This document shows positions 41,775 through 51,924 of a stretch of 64,000 bases of DNA, piece by piece. Positions within the stretch are counted from its first letter, which is position 1; each line of letters opens with the position of its first letter. Under the pieces are notes generated by a model, which made no database searches, had not been told where the DNA came from, and saw only the letters and a list, made by a program, of their open reading frames with translations. The translations under genes were made by a program, and so were the position numbers. Origin of the DNA: Tritrichomonas foetus (lineage: Eukaryota; Parabasalia; Tritrichomonadida; Tritrichomonadidae); assembly GCA_001839685.1 (NCBI GenBank), contig MLAK01000560.1, forward strand, positions 8,865 to 72,864, read 5' to 3'.

Positions 41775-43412
41775 TTAACGAACAATACCGGCAGCTTGGA
41801 GCTTCATTATGGCATCGCGAACCTTTGGATCTTGAAGGTGGTGCCTGGCGGCTTCTGGGTTCTCCTGGAGATCTCTTAAGATCTGTTGCATGCCTGGATC
41901 GCTGACAATTCTTTGGATTTCTGGATCCTGCATATTTCTCTTGATCTGTTCTTCATCTGGAGCTGTAAATCTGTTCTTTGCGATTTGTGAGTCGATCGAT
42001 CTGAGTCCATCGATTGCTTCTGCGTTGTTTGCATCGATTTTGAGAGCCTCTTGGTAGCATTCTCTGCTCTTGTGGTACTCCTTCATCATGTAGTGGCAGT
42101 AAGCCTTTCTTGTGTAAGCCTTAACGAATTGTGGATCGATTTCAATAGCTTTCTCGCAATCCTTGATGGCCATTGGAAGTTCACCAAGTTTGGAATAAGC
42201 AGCAGCACGATTTGAGTACAATGCTGGATTCCTTGGAGCACGTTTAATGGCTTCTGAATAGCGTTCGATAGCTTGTGGGAATTCTTTATTTGCGAAGAAT
42301 GTGTTTCCTTCTTGTTTGGCTTGTTCAGCAAGTTCTGGGTTTTCATATTCTTGTGCCTTCTTCTTTGCAAGGAGGTTTTCAAGACGCTTCAATTCACGCT
42401 GGACTTGTGGATCCTTCTTTTCAAGGAGTGATGACTTAAGTGATTCGATTGCAAGATCGATTTTGCCCATTGATGCTTGTGCTGATGCGATCTTCTGGTA
42501 AGCACGTGCAATGGCTTCATATGAAGCATTATGCTCTCTGCCTTTGGCGATTGACTCCTCGCACAATTTGATGGCCTCCTCGTACTTTCCTTGCTTGTTG
42601 AGGACGGATGCTTTATTGTTTGTGTAAACAACATTGAAGGGGTCGAGCTCGATGGCCTTATCATAGTGAGAAAGAGCTTCTTCGAGGTTTCCTGCCTTGA
42701 AAGCTGTGTTTCCGAGATTCTTTTCTGCTTCGGCGGCTTCGTTTCCAACGACTTCCTTCTTTGGCGCTTCTGGGGCTGGCTTGGGTGCCTCTTCCTCCTC
42801 GGCTGGTGGGGGTGGTGCTCCTGCTCCCATGTTTGGATTGAGGGATTGGAGGAGGGCCTGGAGGATGATCATGAGCCTTTGGTCGTTTTGATATTTGGAG
42901 AGGTTCTTTGGATTGCGTTTGAGATCTTCAACCATGGCCGAGAATGATGGATCGTTGAAGAGTGGGGCAACTTGTGGGTTCAGTCTGAGCATGTCGAGGT
43001 TTTGTGGAGAGAATAAATTATTCATGGCATTTCCAGCTTGTGCTTCAAAGTCTTCTTTGTGGCTTCTAACACTGGCAAGATCGTCTTTGATGTTCTGGTT
43101 GTTTGGATCAAGCTCGAGGGCCTTGGCGTAGGCTTCTTCGGCACCTTCCCAATCTTCTTGGCCTTGGAGGGCTGCACCAAGGCGGGTGTGGCCACGAACC
43201 CAATCTGGTTTGATTTGAATAACTTTGCGAGCATCGGCAACAGCTTGGTCGTACTTTTGGCTAGCGCAATATGCACCAGATCTGTTGGAATACAAAGTAT
43301 AGTTGTCCGGATCTAATTCAATAGCATCTGTGTAGAGTGAGATAGCTTTGCTATAATCTTTAGCGCCGAAAGCGGCATTTCCTTGTGCTTTGAGATTATC
43401 AACAGCTGACAT
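41775..43412 (-). CDS. STI1: STI1/HOP co-chaperone
   Basis: 545 aa, full family length. TPR1 about 3-118, DP1 about 130-190, A/P/E-rich linker, TPR2A about 225-345, TPR2B about 357-470, DP2 about 480-545. The TPR1 carboxylate clamp K8, N12, N43, R73, R77 is intact. HOP bridges Hsp70 and Hsp90. The coding sequence is visibly richer in G and C than its neighbours, which fits codon choice of a highly expressed gene. TATAAATGGCC lies about 30-40 nt upstream on the coding strand. Confidence 0.95.
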   Translation of the reverse strand: MSAVDNLKAQGNAAFGAKDYSKAISLYTDAIELDPDNYTLYSNRSGAYCASQKYDQAVADARKVIQIKPDWVRGHTRLGAALQGQEDWEGAEEAYAKALELDPNNQNIKDDLASVRSHKEDFEAQAGNAMNNLFSPQNLDMLRLNPQVAPLFNDPSFSAMVEDLKRNPKNLSKYQNDQRLMIILQALLQSLNPNMGAGAPPPPAEEEEAPKPAPEAPKKEVVGNEAAEAEKNLGNTAFKAGNLEEALSHYDKAIELDPFNVVYTNNKASVLNKQGKYEEAIKLCEESIAKGREHNASYEAIARAYQKIASAQASMGKIDLAIESLKSSLLEKKDPQVQRELKRLENLLAKKKAQEYENPELAEQAKQEGNTFFANKEFPQAIERYSEAIKRAPRNPALYSNRAAAYSKLGELPMAIKDCEKAIEIDPQFVKAYTRKAYCHYMMKEYHKSRECYQEALKIDANNAEAIDGLRSIDSQIAKNRFTAPDEEQIKRNMQDPEIQRIVSDPGMQQILRDLQENPEAARHHLQDPKVRDAIMKLQAAGIVR

Positions 43413-44722
43413 GTAAAAATTAAAAGTGCTTTAAGTAGTCGGCCATTTATAGAAACCGATTTCTATGGATGGAGATTGACTTTTTGTGATGAAATTGTGA
43501 TATGAACATATTTAATTGAATTGAATTTTCTACATTCAGAAGAACAAATATAAATTGAAAAATTCAGGGAGATAAATTCGTGGGATTTCAATACTTGAAG
43601 AATTTTGTCACGAAAAAAAGAACATGGCATATTGATCATTCGGCAAAAATAGCACATACTACTAGACATCGCTGATATGAACAAGTGGTTAGTTTTTGAA
43701 CAAAATCATGGTCATAAACGAAATTTTATTGGTATTTTCATCTGCTAAAGAGAATTCTCTCTTGAGTTTTTATAATATGTAGGAGTTAATTGTTTGCCAT
43801 ACAATATATGATTTCTGGAATATTAAATAGAAAAAGATTTTGATTATAAAATGATGATTGAATTTGTTTGATAAGAAATGAAATTATTAAAAGTCCTTCT
43901 TCAAAAAGGAAAAGTAATAAATGTTTGTTTAATGACAATCATTAAAAATAGAAAATCTAGTGAGTTGATGGAATGAAGTTTTTGAAGAATGTTTCAAAAT
44001 TAATTCATTTAAAATAGTAAAAAAGATCCTGTCTTTTCATATTCTTTTCTTCTTTCGTTACTTGGAAATTGATATCTATCGAATGATGAACCAAAATAAG
44101 AAGGATTGCATCATAAACAAGAAAATGTTAAGGTTTATTCGAAGAAATCAAAAAAGTTCGTAGTAATTTGAATATAAATAATATTATATGTAGAATCTTA
44201 TGATTGATTAAAAGAAAAAATTTTTAATAAACTCGCTTGTGTCCACTAATTATGGCAGAATTTTTCTGGTCAACATTTACATACTGTCATAATTTTCGAG
44301 AATCAAAAAAATTCATTCGAAAAAGCCAGAGTATGAAGAACAGTCTCGTGTAAAAATTAGATAGATAACATAGTTTTTTAATGTGAAGAAACGGCTGATA
44401 TAAACTTGTATTTACCGATTTTGTAATCAAACTTATAAAGATGGTGATATTACTCAAAAAAAATATTCAAAATCCTTGGTAAAGTATCATGATTGACTTT
44501 CAGAGTTTGGGATAGAAATAATGAATTACCACCAAAAAATGAACACTCATTTCTCTAAATCATTACTTTTCTTCAAATATCTCTCAGACATCACAACAAT
44601 TTTGAATTTCGATTTATAATTATAGGCTCATATTAGTTCAAAAGAATGATACAAATACTCGAAAAAATGTATCGATTCAATGTTGTTTCTTTTAGAAAAA
44701 TATTCAAACATTTGATTTTAAA
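43413..44722. other. Long intergenic region
   Basis: About 1.3 kb. Contains a short hairpin-like sequence at 43889-43912 that recurs at 49185-49208. No gene seen. Confidence 0.45.
43889..43912 (+). repeat. Dispersed 24-nt hairpin-like repeat, copy 1
   Basis: AAAAGTCCTTCTTCAAAA plus AGGAAA; TCCTT and AAGGA can pair around a short loop. One mismatch to the copy at 49185. Confidence 0.55.
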
Positions 44723-46015
44723 TCATTGTGCATCAACACCAACCATTGCATCAAGGAGTTTTTCTCCAATTTCACACAAGCTCTCTTTATCTTTTTCATC
44801 ACATTTTTCAAGTTGACTCAAAACTCTTCTCAGTGATGATATGATTGATTGGTTCTCAGTTGGAACACCAATGAGGCGTTGGAGGGCTGAATGCTGCCTG
44901 TCTGCGATGTCTTTCAATTCTTTCAATTTTTGGCTCTTTTTGTGATTGGATTCAGATAATTTTTTGATGATATCTTTCATTTTGTCTGGTGATGGAAGTG
45001 ATTCATCTGGAATGACTTTGGTTTGTTTCAGTTTTTGTAACTTGCCATGGAAATGATGGCATTGCTCATTTAAATTTTCATTTTCTTCTTTCAATATTCT
45101 TAACTTTTGTGGTAATCCAACGAGGAAATGATTCAAATGGGCATTGTTTGATAGATTTTCTGCTTCATTTTCACTTTTTGTATTATTATAATTTTTAGAA
45201 TTACCAGAAAAGTCATAATTGTTGCTATTCGTAATATTTTGATAATAATCATTTTTAGTATTATATTCATAATTATTGGACGATTCATTATTTTCAATTG
45301 AATTTAATGTTTTATAAATAGTCCGAACAGCTGAAGGAAGTTTTGAAACAGGTTGGTTTATGGTTAAAACCGGTAACTTTTGGATTTCTAAAAGTATTGG
45401 TTTCTCAATTTCTAATAAGTGAAGTTTATTTTTCACTTTTTGAAGTTCGTGTGATGACAAACGTTCTGAAACTTTGAGCTCATCAAGTTTCCGTTGTTTT
45501 TCTCTTTTTTCCTCTTCAAAAGAAATAATTTTAGATTGGAGACTATGAAATTGTGAACGGTCATCACGCGCTTTTGAAAGATCATCCTCCAGTGCTGTTA
45601 CTGTCATCTTGTATTGTTCAACTTCCTTTTGAATGACTGAATTTGTTCGATTTGAATCGGATAAATTAATTTGCAATAATTTCAAATTTGATTTCAATTC
45701 TTTGATTTGCTGATTTAATTCGAATATTTTCGCGTCTTCTTGGGGTGATGGCTGAGAAGGAAGATTTTTAGAACCATCCAGTCTTTCGATTTCCGATTTC
45801 ACCATTTTCATTTCCTCAATAAGGCGGGAAACGTCATCGTCATGGGATTTACATTCTTCTTCTATTGATTTTTTGAGTTTTTCTTTATCCCGAAAGAGCT
45901 GTCGAACAACTGTCTTCATTTTTTCGATCTCTGGAGAATTATTTCCTTGCTCGAATAAAGCAGAATTCTGTGATAAGGAGATATCTGCTGACTGATCGGA
46001 TGATTCATGCGTCAT
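44723..46015 (-). CDS. Coiled-coil protein, unknown
   Basis: 430 aa. Coiled coil at about 30-215, an N/Y-rich gap at 245-285 (NNYEYNTKNDYYQN), then more coiled coil at 300-420. The start is 191 nt from the divergent STI1 paralogue. No family recognised. Confidence 0.75.
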   Translation of the reverse strand: MTHESSDQSADISLSQNSALFEQGNNSPEIEKMKTVVRQLFRDKEKLKKSIEEECKSHDDDVSRLIEEMKMVKSEIERLDGSKNLPSQPSPQEDAKIFELNQQIKELKSNLKLLQINLSDSNRTNSVIQKEVEQYKMTVTALEDDLSKARDDRSQFHSLQSKIISFEEEKREKQRKLDELKVSERLSSHELQKVKNKLHLLEIEKPILLEIQKLPVLTINQPVSKLPSAVRTIYKTLNSIENNESSNNYEYNTKNDYYQNITNSNNYDFSGNSKNYNNTKSENEAENLSNNAHLNHFLVGLPQKLRILKEENENLNEQCHHFHGKLQKLKQTKVIPDESLPSPDKMKDIIKKLSESNHKKSQKLKELKDIADRQHSALQRLIGVPTENQSIISSLRRVLSQLEKCDEKDKESLCEIGEKLLDAMVGVDAQ

Positions 46016-46153
46016 TCTGCTTTATTATTGGAAAGGCGATGTTTTTCCCAATAAAAAACTAAATTTTGAGAGAAAATTATTGCATGCCATTTTGCATCCA
46101 TCTTTTCTCAGTGAGAAATTCATTCTCCTTTCTTTCTAAAAACTAAATATATG

Positions 46154-46171
46154 GCCATTTATATATTCAAT
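46154..46171 (+). promoter_or_regulatory. GCCATTTATATATTCAAT element, copy 1
   Basis: An 18-nt sequence 36 nt before the ATG at 46207, found exactly again at 54690-54707. The STI1 gene has the related TATAAATGGCC in its leader. Possible shared promoter element; may be coincidence of AT-rich DNA. Confidence 0.35.
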
Positions 46172-46206
46172 AATTTGGTCATTCGAAATTTTCTTCAATC
46201 ACCTAA

Positions 46207-47472
46207 ATGACATCTAAAAGCCAAGCCGAGGCTTATAAAAGGCAAGGAAACGATGCATATCACAATGGAAACTTTAAAGACGCAATTACTTTCTATTCGC
46301 AGGCAATTGCCTTAGATCCAACAAATTCGACTTATTATTCGAACCGAAGTGGAGCCTATACAGCAAGTGTACAATACGTTGAAGCTGAATGCGACGCATA
46401 TGCAACAATCAGATTGAAGCCAGAGTGGGTGAAAGGATATACTCGATTGGGAAATGCATTAATAGGTGAGCATAGATATGATGATGCTATTTACGCATTA
46501 AAATTGGCACAAAAAATTGATCCAAAGGATCCCAAAATTGAAGATGACATCAAAGTTGCACAAGCTCAGGCATCAAAAAACAAAAATCAACCAATATTTT
46601 TTGGTGTTCCTTTAATTTTCAAAATTGTTGAAAATAAGAAATATCAACAATTAATTGAAACTCCAAAAATATTAAGTATTTTACGCAAAATACAAGAAAG
46701 TCCAGAAAGTGCACCAGAATTTGCACAAGACCCAGTAATTGCTGATTTAATTCAACACTCTTTCCAGGTGATGCATTCACTTGATTTCTTTGATGTAGAT
46801 CCGCCAAACACACAAGATGGGATATATTCTTATCGTCACTCAAATCAAACTATTATAAAAGAATCTGAAAAAAACCAAAAACTTAAAAATAAAGCCAAGA
46901 ATGAAGATAAAATTGCTGCTTATGAATTTAACAATGAAGGAGAAAAATTATATGCTAAAGGCGAATATGGAAGTGCTATTCAAAAATATTCATATGCAAT
47001 TAATGCTAATCCCGATAATGCTTTATATTATTTAAATCGAGCAGCAGGATTTAAAGCATTGGATTTACCAATGCAAGCCTTAGCGGATATAAACAAAGCC
47101 ATTAATTATCAACCGAATGTAATTTCTACTTATTTGAAACGAGCAAGCTGTTATCTTGATTTAGGCGAATATATTAAAGCATATGAATGCTACGAAGAAG
47201 TTTTATCACTCTCTCAGAAAAACGAAGAAGCAATTCAAAGAATGGATTATATTATTGATAAAATGCACGAACATATAAAAAATATTGATTCATCCTTTAT
47301 GACTTTTATTGGAGCATCTGATTTGAAAAACGCTCTCCAGACAATTCATAAAATGAAGTCAATAAAAAGAATCGCAGAGGAATCAATGAATAAAGAAGAA
47401 ATAGAAACATTTATGAAAAATCCTATCTTTAGATCATCTTTGAATGCTTTAATTCAAAACGGTATCTTGTAA
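46207..47472 (+). CDS. STI1/HOP-like paralogue lacking TPR2A
   Basis: 421 aa. TPR1 about 5-120 keeps the clamp (K11, N15, N46, K76, R80). A DP1-like region about 135-195 follows, then a K/E linker and a single TPR at about 235-350 most like TPR2B, and a DP2-like tail. The canonical Hsp90-binding TPR2A is absent, and in the second TPR the first two clamp residues are changed (FNNEGE in place of KxxGN). So Hsp70 binding by TPR1 seems kept, Hsp90 bridging doubtful. Probably a diverged duplicate of the STI1 gene 3 kb away. Confidence 0.85.
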   Translation: MTSKSQAEAYKRQGNDAYHNGNFKDAITFYSQAIALDPTNSTYYSNRSGAYTASVQYVEAECDAYATIRLKPEWVKGYTRLGNALIGEHRYDDAIYALKLAQKIDPKDPKIEDDIKVAQAQASKNKNQPIFFGVPLIFKIVENKKYQQLIETPKILSILRKIQESPESAPEFAQDPVIADLIQHSFQVMHSLDFFDVDPPNTQDGIYSYRHSNQTIIKESEKNQKLKNKAKNEDKIAAYEFNNEGEKLYAKGEYGSAIQKYSYAINANPDNALYYLNRAAGFKALDLPMQALADINKAINYQPNVISTYLKRASCYLDLGEYIKAYECYEEVLSLSQKNEEAIQRMDYIIDKMHEHIKNIDSSFMTFIGASDLKNALQTIHKMKSIKRIAEESMNKEEIETFMKNPIFRSSLNALIQNGIL

Positions 47473-47822
47473 TGTTATTCTCAATTTATTCGAGTATATT
47501 AATAAATGTTGTTTAATTTTTATTTATTTATTTATTTTTCGAGTTGAAACTAACAAAAACAAAACAAATGATGTAATTAAATGAGTGAGAATGTCAATAT
47601 TATACAATTTCTTAAATACTTGTTCTGTGTATGCTAAAAGTTATATAATTCAAATCATATTTCACCTATTTAAATCAGATTCTTTCTAAATAAAATCCTA
47701 ATTAACGACAATGAAAAACCAAAATATTAAATTTAATTTAATTAAAAATTTCATGAATAATGATAATACAGTTTAGATACAAATTGTAATATATTTAGTT
47801 TACTTAATATAATATGATAATA
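47473..47822. other. Spacer between convergent genes
   Basis: Short TTTA repeats near 47520 and no gene. Confidence 0.5.
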
Positions 47823-48521
47823 TTAATCTTTCTTTTCGTATGTAGAAACAACAATCCTCTTTTTCACTTGATCACCAGATAAAACATCTTCGAATTCTGG
47901 TTTTGCCATTTTCTGTTCTTTCTTAATTTGCTTATCTCTCTCTTCGGCCATTTTATTCACTTTTCCGAATCCTGACAAGAAAAGGACACAATTTGCCCCC
48001 ATAATGACCAAAATGCCAAAAATGACCCAGAAATTCTGCTGCATGAATGTTGGCTCGGAACGATCAACGTCCGCCTTAATCATTGTGAAGTGGAGCCACT
48101 CTTTTGTTTCTTGGTCAAAAAGAGAAAGGTGATATCTATATTTGGTAGCCAAAATGAAGTCGAATAGATAATTGTCATATTTTCCTGTTGTTTGTAAATT
48201 GTATTCAAAAGAAGGCAATATTTCATGTCTTCGAATTTGCCTTCCATCGTTCATTTCGAAATATTTTGAATGGACTTCGAAAGAATATTTTTTGAGTGGA
48301 TTCGTACTGGTATTTGAATCGCAAATCAATACGTCAAAGTGTACATTATCGTAACGGACGACGACGCCCCAATAATTTCGTACATATTGCGAATTCCCGT
48401 TTTGGGTGGAGATTTGGTGGCATTCAATGGACCAATTTCCAACCCAATTTCTGATCATAAAAAATGTGGTAACATCTTCTCTGGCAGATGCAGTGAAGCA
48501 AGCGAATATGGCGAGAATCAT
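47823..48521 (-). CDS. Type I membrane protein with signal peptide, unknown
   Basis: 232 aa from the ATG at 48521 (MILAIFACFTASARE), where the first 16 residues make a clean signal peptide. A lumenal domain runs to about 175, followed by one TM helix (FWVIFGILVIMGANCVLFLSGF) and a basic cytosolic tail ending STYEKKD, which is close to but not a canonical KKxx signal. The longer frame to 48653 is disfavoured: TCACA overlaps the ATG at 48521 and TCATT is 5 nt upstream. An ER or secretory-pathway role is likely; family unknown. Confidence 0.7.
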   Translation of the reverse strand: MILAIFACFTASAREDVTTFFMIRNWVGNWSIECHQISTQNGNSQYVRNYWGVVVRYDNVHFDVLICDSNTSTNPLKKYSFEVHSKYFEMNDGRQIRRHEILPSFEYNLQTTGKYDNYLFDFILATKYRYHLSLFDQETKEWLHFTMIKADVDRSEPTFMQQNFWVIFGILVIMGANCVLFLSGFGKVNKMAEERDKQIKKEQKMAKPEFEDVLSGDQVKKRIVVSTYEKKD

Positions 48522-48530
48522 GTGAAATGA
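48521..48530 (-). promoter_or_regulatory. Two overlapping initiators
   Basis: Minus strand TCATTTCACA holds two TCA-Y-W matches immediately before the ATG at 48521 and decides that start. Confidence 0.5.
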
Positions 48531-49184
48531 CAGCCTATATTGAATTTTTGTGTAGAATAGAACTTTTTGATAATATGGATGACCTTTTAGTAACAGAAAT
48601 ATTTCTATGATCATATCAACGGACCTGATGAAATGCTTCACAAAATTTTTCAAGCAGTATGGTCAAATCAATATCAAAGGTGAATACTTTGGTCACTTGA
48701 GTAAAACTTTTTCATAGGCATTACTCAAAAATATTAACTTTTTCATTGATATGTAATTCTAATATGAATTGAAATAATTGAGACTTTTCTATATATTCAA
48801 AATTCCGAAGTATTTCAAAATAACTGGAAAGAACATCTCAAAAATTCTATGGTTTCAGAAATATTCAATCAATTATGAATATCATTAGCTTGATGTTTAT
48901 TTATGAAATGCTTTGTATTAATATGAGTTTAACATTTTATTCATTAGCTTGACTTATTGAAGAGTGAATTTGGGGAATATTTCCCAAAGATATTTTGGCA
49001 TTGGTTGAGGTTGACATGGAGCGAATTGACATTGAAAAAGTGGAAAGCTACTTTACTAAGAATTGAATTATTTGTAAATTTAAAATTCATTCATGAAACT
49101 AAAATTAAAAAAAGAAAATAAAAGAAAAGGTTTGGAATATCAGAGTTAAAAAGAAGGAGAAAAGAATGTGAAAAGAAAAATATG

Positions 49185-49208
49185 AAAAGTCCTTCTTTAA
49201 AAAGGAAA
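49185..49208 (+). repeat. Dispersed 24-nt hairpin-like repeat, copy 2
   Basis: One mismatch to 43889-43912. It lies 8 nt before the ankyrin fragment. Confidence 0.55.
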
Positions 49209-49216
49209 GTTAAATA

Positions 49217-49385
49217 ACACTACTTTGTATTGCATGTCATTATAAAATTGTTGAACTTTTATTAAAACAACCAAATATTGATATTAATTCGAAAAATAAA
49301 ATTTTTATTTTTCAATTCATTGTTCTTTGCGATTTCCCAAATAGAATCTTTGATTGATTTTTTAAGAAACGCCTATTGATATCTC
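49217..49385 (+). pseudogene. Isolated ankyrin module with the same kind of insert
   Basis: 49217-49300 encodes TLLCIACHYKIVELLLKQ then PNIDINSKNK, one ankyrin module short by about three residues. A 66-nt insert (49301-49366) follows at the same place as in the gene at 11053-13914 and ends AAG; then TPIDIS and a stop. The insert's right half (CAAATAGAATCTTTGATT) closely matches the insert at 13634-13692. No start codon or N-terminus, so a fragment. Confidence 0.7.
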
Positions 49386-49570
49386 ATAAAAATATTTGAA
49401 AATCAGTAAACTTCTGCAAAAAATTTCACAATATACCAGTTATGCATGAAATTTCGTCAGACTTTCAAAAATTATCATACTCATCAATGAATTAATTGTA
49501 TCACTCAGTTCTATTCTCCAAATAATTTTTTTACAGATTGTCCCATGAATTCTTTCATGAAACAAAGCAT

Positions 49571-50830
49571 TTATGATTTTGTTTTGATGGTTCTTGGTGA
49601 TTTTGGTGTTTTAGAATACACAATTGTGTTTATCATTGCTCTTTGCCTGAATAATGCAGCATTTGTTTGAGCCTGTACAGCTTCAAGTTGAGGCAAATTC
49701 GGATTTCTTGTTGTGAGGGATGCTTTTGTAGTTTTCCTAAAGTTTTTAACGATTGTTGCATCTTCATAATGGGATTCGACGTGCTTAACCGCTTTTTCTT
49801 GTTGTTCAATTTCGCGGCTTGCTTGTCTTCGCATTTTAGCTATTGCATTATTTGCGTTCATTTCTCTTACGAACATTTTCTCTTGTTGTTTCTTGATTAA
49901 TTCTTCCCTTTTAAAATTGAGAGTTTTAATCCAGCGTTCTTTTATTTTTTCTGATTCAATGGCTTCAAGTCGATTTACCTCTCTGTTAAGATCAGTTGCT
50001 TCTACATATCTTCCCGATTGAACCATGTATTTTTCTTGAGCTCTCAATTGTAAAATTTCAGGAGAAAATTTTCGTAATTCTGGTGGAGGCTCAAATTTAT
50101 ATTGTTGGTCAAATTCACGAAGCTCCATTTCATTTTCTCTTTCAATTTCTTTCAAGTCTTCATCTCTCTGTTTCTCGGCATTATGAATGGCTTTCTCCCA
50201 TGCTTCTTTTAGCGTTTCTGTATCATTTTCTTTCTCAGATAACTTATCTGCTAACTCATAAACTCTCGCTGAAGTGATTTCAGCAAATCTGTTATCGTTA
50301 TTTAATGCAATAACTCGACGTGAAGCGTTTACAGCCCTTTCTGCGAGCAAATAATCATGGTCATTTAGTGCTTCTTGATGAATTGTTTTAAGCTCTTTAA
50401 TAAGCGGCTTATACATGCGCGGATCGATATGATTAAATTCGCCACGCAATGCAAGATCAACACTAATGCTTAGCTCTGTCTTTGAGATTTTTCCTGTTCC
50501 TCGTTGTAGAGTTCGCGCTGAACGGGGCTGCAACTGCTTTGGATCATTACAATAGCGATAATTGACAATATGATCAATGGCTGCGGAAATCGAACGTGAA
50601 GCTGGCTGGTTTCTCCATTCTTTTAAAGCGCGCTCTTTTTCTCTGAGGAGTGGAAGAATCGATTGGTATAGTTCTGGCTCTATTTCGTCAATAGGAAGCC
50701 CGTCGATAATATCAAAAACGATTACTTGTAAATCTGGATTTTCGTCGTAAAGGTATTTATATGGCCTCACTTTTGGACGAGGTGCTGGCATTCCAAACGA
50801 GCGGGATGATGTTTTTTTTGTTGTATTCAT
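49571..50830 (-). CDS. Coiled-coil protein, unknown
   Basis: 419 aa. The N-terminal 100 residues are folded-looking (DENPDLQVIVFDIIDGLPIDEIEPELYQSILPLLREKERALKEW split over 25-70), followed by a conserved-looking ALRGEFNHIDPRMYKPLIKEL and a coiled coil over about 190-365. The tail is basic and T/K-rich (YSKTPKSPRTIKTKS). Trichomonad genomes hold many such proteins, but I cannot name a family. GATATAACGT-like sequence precedes the start. Confidence 0.75.
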   Translation of the reverse strand: MNTTKKTSSRSFGMPAPRPKVRPYKYLYDENPDLQVIVFDIIDGLPIDEIEPELYQSILPLLREKERALKEWRNQPASRSISAAIDHIVNYRYCNDPKQLQPRSARTLQRGTGKISKTELSISVDLALRGEFNHIDPRMYKPLIKELKTIHQEALNDHDYLLAERAVNASRRVIALNNDNRFAEITSARVYELADKLSEKENDTETLKEAWEKAIHNAEKQRDEDLKEIERENEMELREFDQQYKFEPPPELRKFSPEILQLRAQEKYMVQSGRYVEATDLNREVNRLEAIESEKIKERWIKTLNFKREELIKKQQEKMFVREMNANNAIAKMRRQASREIEQQEKAVKHVESHYEDATIVKNFRKTTKASLTTRNPNLPQLEAVQAQTNAALFRQRAMINTIVYSKTPKSPRTIKTKS

Positions 50831-51183
50831 TTGATCATATACGTTATAGAAAAATGTCTTATCGTGAAAATCTTTTTCAACTGTTAAATGGCTGATATAT
50901 GACGAATTATACTGTTAAAAAGTCGGTTATTACATCGGGACAGATTTTGTTAATAAACCCCAATTTGTGAAAAGATACAATTGTAATTTAACTCAAAAAT
51001 AATTAACTTTTTCATAGTAATTTGTATGGTTACACTCAAAAAATTCAATGATCTTGGTTGATATATAACTATTTCATCAATCACAAAAAGCTTCAAATTC
51101 ACTAAATCAGTTTAATTAACTATTGAATTTTATTCCAATTTTCTACCATTAGAGGAACTTTTTCTGAACTTTCGCTTATTTCG
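50831..51183. other. Divergent promoter region
   Basis: 353 nt between opposite starts, with AACTTTTTCATAG at 51005-51017 in the middle and AACTTTTTCTGAA at 51156-51168 next to the plus-strand gene. Confidence 0.5.
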
Positions 51184-51531
51184 ATGAAAGACAAATTCTC
51201 TCAGTCATCTTCATCATTTTCAATCGCCAGCCTCCAACACACAATTTATTCAATTCGCGCCTGGATTCGCGCTGGAGATCCACCACCAAAATCCCAAGTT
51301 AAGTCTTTATATTTAATGGTTTTCCTCTTAATTGTCGGAATAACTTCACTCGTTTCGTTTATTCTCGCCTACTTCAGAATTTGCATCTACGACAAAGTCA
51401 CTTCCATTGTTCCGCTTGCATTTATATCATTTTTAACGCTAACCCCAGGAATCTACGGCCTTTGGGTGTCAATTTGCTGCTGGCGTCGCGTTTACGGATA
51501 TGATTGGTTCATGATTCCAAATTATGACTAA
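51184..51531 (+). CDS. TMEM230-like (DUF872) membrane protein
   Basis: 115 aa, the family's usual size. Two TM segments: about 42-64 (SLYLMVFLLIVGITSLVSFIL) and 75-97 (SIVPLAFISFLTLTPGIYGLW), then the C-terminal signature PGIYGLWVSICCWRRVYGYDWFMIPNYD, matching the TMEM230 pattern [28 protein letters not shown] in layout. TMEM230 acts in endosome/synaptic-vesicle and retromer traffic; here a secretory or recycling role is likely. Confidence 0.75.
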   Translation: MKDKFSQSSSSFSIASLQHTIYSIRAWIRAGDPPPKSQVKSLYLMVFLLIVGITSLVSFILAYFRICIYDKVTSIVPLAFISFLTLTPGIYGLWVSICCWRRVYGYDWFMIPNYD

Positions 51532-51924
51532 TTTTCTTTATTAGAATCTCGAATTTTACTTTTTCAATAATAAAAAAAGAATCCTGATTTTTAATCTCTC
51601 TTTTAAATATCGATCCCAAATTTAAACTTTTTTTTTGCTTTTTTTTGAGGATGAAATAGATTCTCAATTTATTAGTCGATCAGCAATTAGGATTTTGCTT
51701 CTGTTTAAAGGTTATAACTGTCAATGCAAATGACGACAAAAATCAAAACAGTTATTAAAGTGGAATCTATTCAGTGGATTTCTTGTAAAAATCGAATTTT
51801 TATTTTCATGATTTCTGCGACTATCATTACTTTTTCAGAATTTATATAGTCGCGTTTTCATAGGATTTGTCCAGATTAACAAAGAAAAAGTCACCACGCA
51901 AGTATCTACATCCTATTTCTAGAA
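51532..51924. other. Intergenic region
   Basis: About 390 nt, T/A-rich, no gene or repeat. Confidence 0.45.

Larger units (their letters stand above)
48531..49570. other. Intergenic region with ankyrin fragment
   Basis: Contains AACTTTTTCATAG (48705-48717), AACTTTTTCAT (48736-48746), a hairpin-like repeat (49185-49208) and the ankyrin fragment described separately. Confidence 0.5.

Noticed and set aside
47823..47840. KKxx ER-retrieval signal on the type I membrane protein
   Set aside because: The tail is EKKD, with lysines at -3 and -2, not the -3/-4 or -3/-5 pattern.
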